A DNA stretch of 64,000 bases from contig OZ241752.1 of assembly GCA_965201155.1 (NCBI GenBank), positions 310,001 to 374,000 on the forward strand, read 5' to 3'. Below are positions 62,791 to 64,000 of this stretch, piece after piece. The position numbers and the translations under genes are program-made. The notes below the pieces were generated by a model, which was given only the letters and a program-made list of their open reading frames with translations, was not told the origin of the DNA and did not search any database. This DNA is from JANQOH01 sp965201155. Lineage in GTDB: Bacteria; Pseudomonadota; Alphaproteobacteria; UBA7887. Each line of letters starts with the position of its first letter. Positions within the stretch are counted from its first letter, which is position 1.

Positions 62791-64000
62791 AGCTTTCTCC
62801 GCTACGCGCCGCTTGGCGGGGGTTGGCGCATTGTTATGGGTGGGTGCTGCTGCGGCTGCCGCGCAGGACGCCGGAACACCGGTCCAACTGGTGCCGCCGG
62901 GAACTGATACCGGCGAGGAGTCACGCCCCGCGGAGCGCGCTTCGCCGGGCGGGGTCACGATCGGCAGGATCGCGCCACTATCCAGTGACGCCGCGGGAGC
63001 AGTAGGCAGCGGCGTTTTTGGCGCCGATTTGTGGCAGGGAAGCAGTGACATTCGCCTGTCGGACCTGATGGACCGGCTGCCGCTGCCAGCGCGCTCACCG
63101 GTGATGCAGAGCCTGATGCGGCGGCTCTTGGCCAGCGCCGCGGCGCCGGCACCCGGTGAATTGGCGGAGGGCGACTTTGTCGCCCGGCGGTTGGCGCTGC
63201 TGTTGCAGCTTGGAGCATTTGAAGAGGCCGGACAGATCGCCGAACTGGCCGGCGAGCCGGCAGGGTCGTGGTCGCAAGCCGAAGCGCTGCTCTGGCGCGG
63301 CGAATTGGAACGGGCATGCCATATTGTCGGCACAGCGCTCACATCGCAGCCCTCGCGGCAATGGCGCCGCGTACTGGTTCTGTGTCAAGCCCATCAGGGC
63401 AATGTTGCCGCGGCGGAATTGACCTTGACCCTGCTTTATGATGATCCGGCGGGGGTGGACGACAGCTATTTGCCGATTGCCTCCCATTTGCTTGGACATA
63501 TTGAGGTCGAGGCGGCAGTTCTCGACGATGCAGTGAGCTTCGCTGCGAGCCTTGCCGGCAGCGCGCCGTTGGACAGCGGCGCAATCTCGGGTCTCGGTCC
63601 CGCCGCAGCGCGCGCATTGGCGCTCTACACCAACGCGCCTGAGGATGTGCGCGTGGCTGCAGCAGAGCGTGCTGCAGCACTCGGTTCACTGTCACCGGAG
63701 GAACTCGGCGAAGTCTGGCGCTTGCCGGCTTTTACGGAAGACACTTTGCGCAGCGTTGATCCAGCAAACCCTGCACGCGGCGAAGCGGAACTCGCCGGCC
63801 CCATGGCCCGCGCGTTGCTTTATCAAGGCGCCGGCTTTGCCGAGGATAACGCCCTGCGCACCGAATTGCTGCAGGCGTTGTGGTCGTCCGCACCCGACGC
63901 GCCAGGACTGTCTGCATTTGCCGGCGCGTCCCTCGTGTCGGCGCTGACCTTGACCCCGGATGGCAGCAGCCCATCCTTCGCAGCCTTGGCCATACGCGCG
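62771..64000 (+). CDS. Exported protein of unknown function (runs off the window)
   Basis: An open frame of at least 410 codons to the window edge with no stop and native base composition. It begins MTVCRARAFSATRRLAGVGA, with a hydrophobic stretch LAGVGALLWVGAAAAAAQ (about residues 15-32) that looks like a signal peptide. A low-complexity linker follows, then an Ala/Leu-rich helical body with paired-helix character (FVARRLALLLQLGAFEEAGQIAELAG; AEALLWRGELERACHIVG), reminiscent of TPR-like arrays. The position beside aroK fits conserved hypothetical proteins of alphaproteobacteria. The start could lie further downstream since no ribosome-binding site supports 62771. No function assigned. Confidence 0.7.
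   Translation, partial: MTVCRARAFSATRRLAGVGALLWVGAAAAAAQDAGTPVQLVPPGTDTGEESRPAERASPGGVTIGRIAPLSSDAAGAVGSGVFGADLWQGSSDIRLSDLMDRLPLPARSPVMQSLMRRLLASAAAPAPGELAEGDFVARRLALLLQLGAFEEAGQIAELAGEPAGSWSQAEALLWRGELERACHIVGTALTSQPSRQWRRVLVLCQAHQGNVAAAELTLTLLYDDPAGVDDSYLPIASHLLGHIEVEAAVLDDAVSFAASLAGSAPLDSGAISGLGPAAARALALYTNAPEDVRVAAAERAAALGSLSPEELGEVWRLPAFTEDTLRSVDPANPARGEAELAGPMARALLYQGAGFAEDNALRTELLQALWSSAPDAPGLSAFAGASLVSALTLTPDGSSPSFAALAIRA

Noticed and set aside
63095..63499. Minus-strand frames in the last kilobase (63095-63499, 62692-63342)
   Set aside because: They are Arg/Pro-rich and antisense to a continuous plus-strand frame with a signal peptide and normal amino-acid composition, which is the better gene.

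Overview
The window is a GC-rich, densely packed chromosomal segment of an alphaproteobacterium. The gene orders eno-kdsA-pyrG-secG-tpiA, ppiD-trpEGDC-moaC-moeA-lexA-comEC-gltX-gltA, ubiD-pmbA-cysQ-msbA-waaA-lpxK and aroK-aroB-corC / bolA / dnaJ-cobS-cobT fit Rhodospirillales-like or related uncultured lineages. LPS genes (kdsA, waaA, lpxK, msbA) show a Gram-negative envelope. cobS/cobT imply the aerobic cobalamin pathway, and phaZ implies polyhydroxyalkanoate storage.

Layout. 1-5.5 kb (minus strand): enolase (partial), KDO8P synthase, CTP synthase, SecG, triosephosphate isomerase and a purine permease. 5.6-14.1 kb (plus): a tight run of ppiD, trpE, trpG, trpD, an in-frame TrpC-MoaC fusion, moeA and lexA; lexA has its own promoter with a probable LexA box. 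14.1-19.2 kb: comEC (minus), then gltX and citrate synthase. 19.3-29.3 kb: an accessory-looking plus-strand run. It holds a HyuA/HyuB (hydantoinase/oxoprolinase) pair whose catalytic and ATP-binding motifs are widely degraded, a 911-residue flotillin-like protein with an internally duplicated coiled coil, an orphan PotA-like ABC ATPase, an SDR and an LDH2-family dehydrogenase. 29.4-32.1 kb: secA. 32.1-37.8 kb: an amidase and a two-subunit molybdenum hydroxylase (IorA/IorB type) on the minus strand, with a divergent AraC-type regulator.

38.2-44.5 kb is a zone of decay and mobile DNA. A Sel1-repeat gene has an internal stop and is cut by an IS5-type element. A second IS5-type copy lies 3.2 kb away in opposite orientation. 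Between them are a PIN-like (DUF4411) toxin gene without its 5' end, an FMN-dependent alpha-hydroxyacid dehydrogenase, phaZ, a 29-codon mazF remnant and its intact mazE antitoxin.

44.7-54.6 kb: ubiD, pmbA, a CysQ-like phosphatase, msbA, waaA, lpxK and an SDR whose last codons were rewritten by an ISAs1-family insertion with a 9-bp target duplication, followed by tRNA-Leu(CAA). 54.6-64 kb: a phytase-like secreted protein, cobT, cobS and a J-domain protein (minus), bolA (plus), a CorC-like CBS protein, aroB and aroK (minus), a 46-residue membrane peptide and a long exported protein of unknown function that runs off the end.

The most noteworthy signals are the TrpC-MoaC fusion, the apparently non-catalytic HyuA/HyuB pair beside a repeat-expanded flotillin, and the IS-bounded toxin-antitoxin graveyard. 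I saw no CRISPR array, rRNA or phage module.
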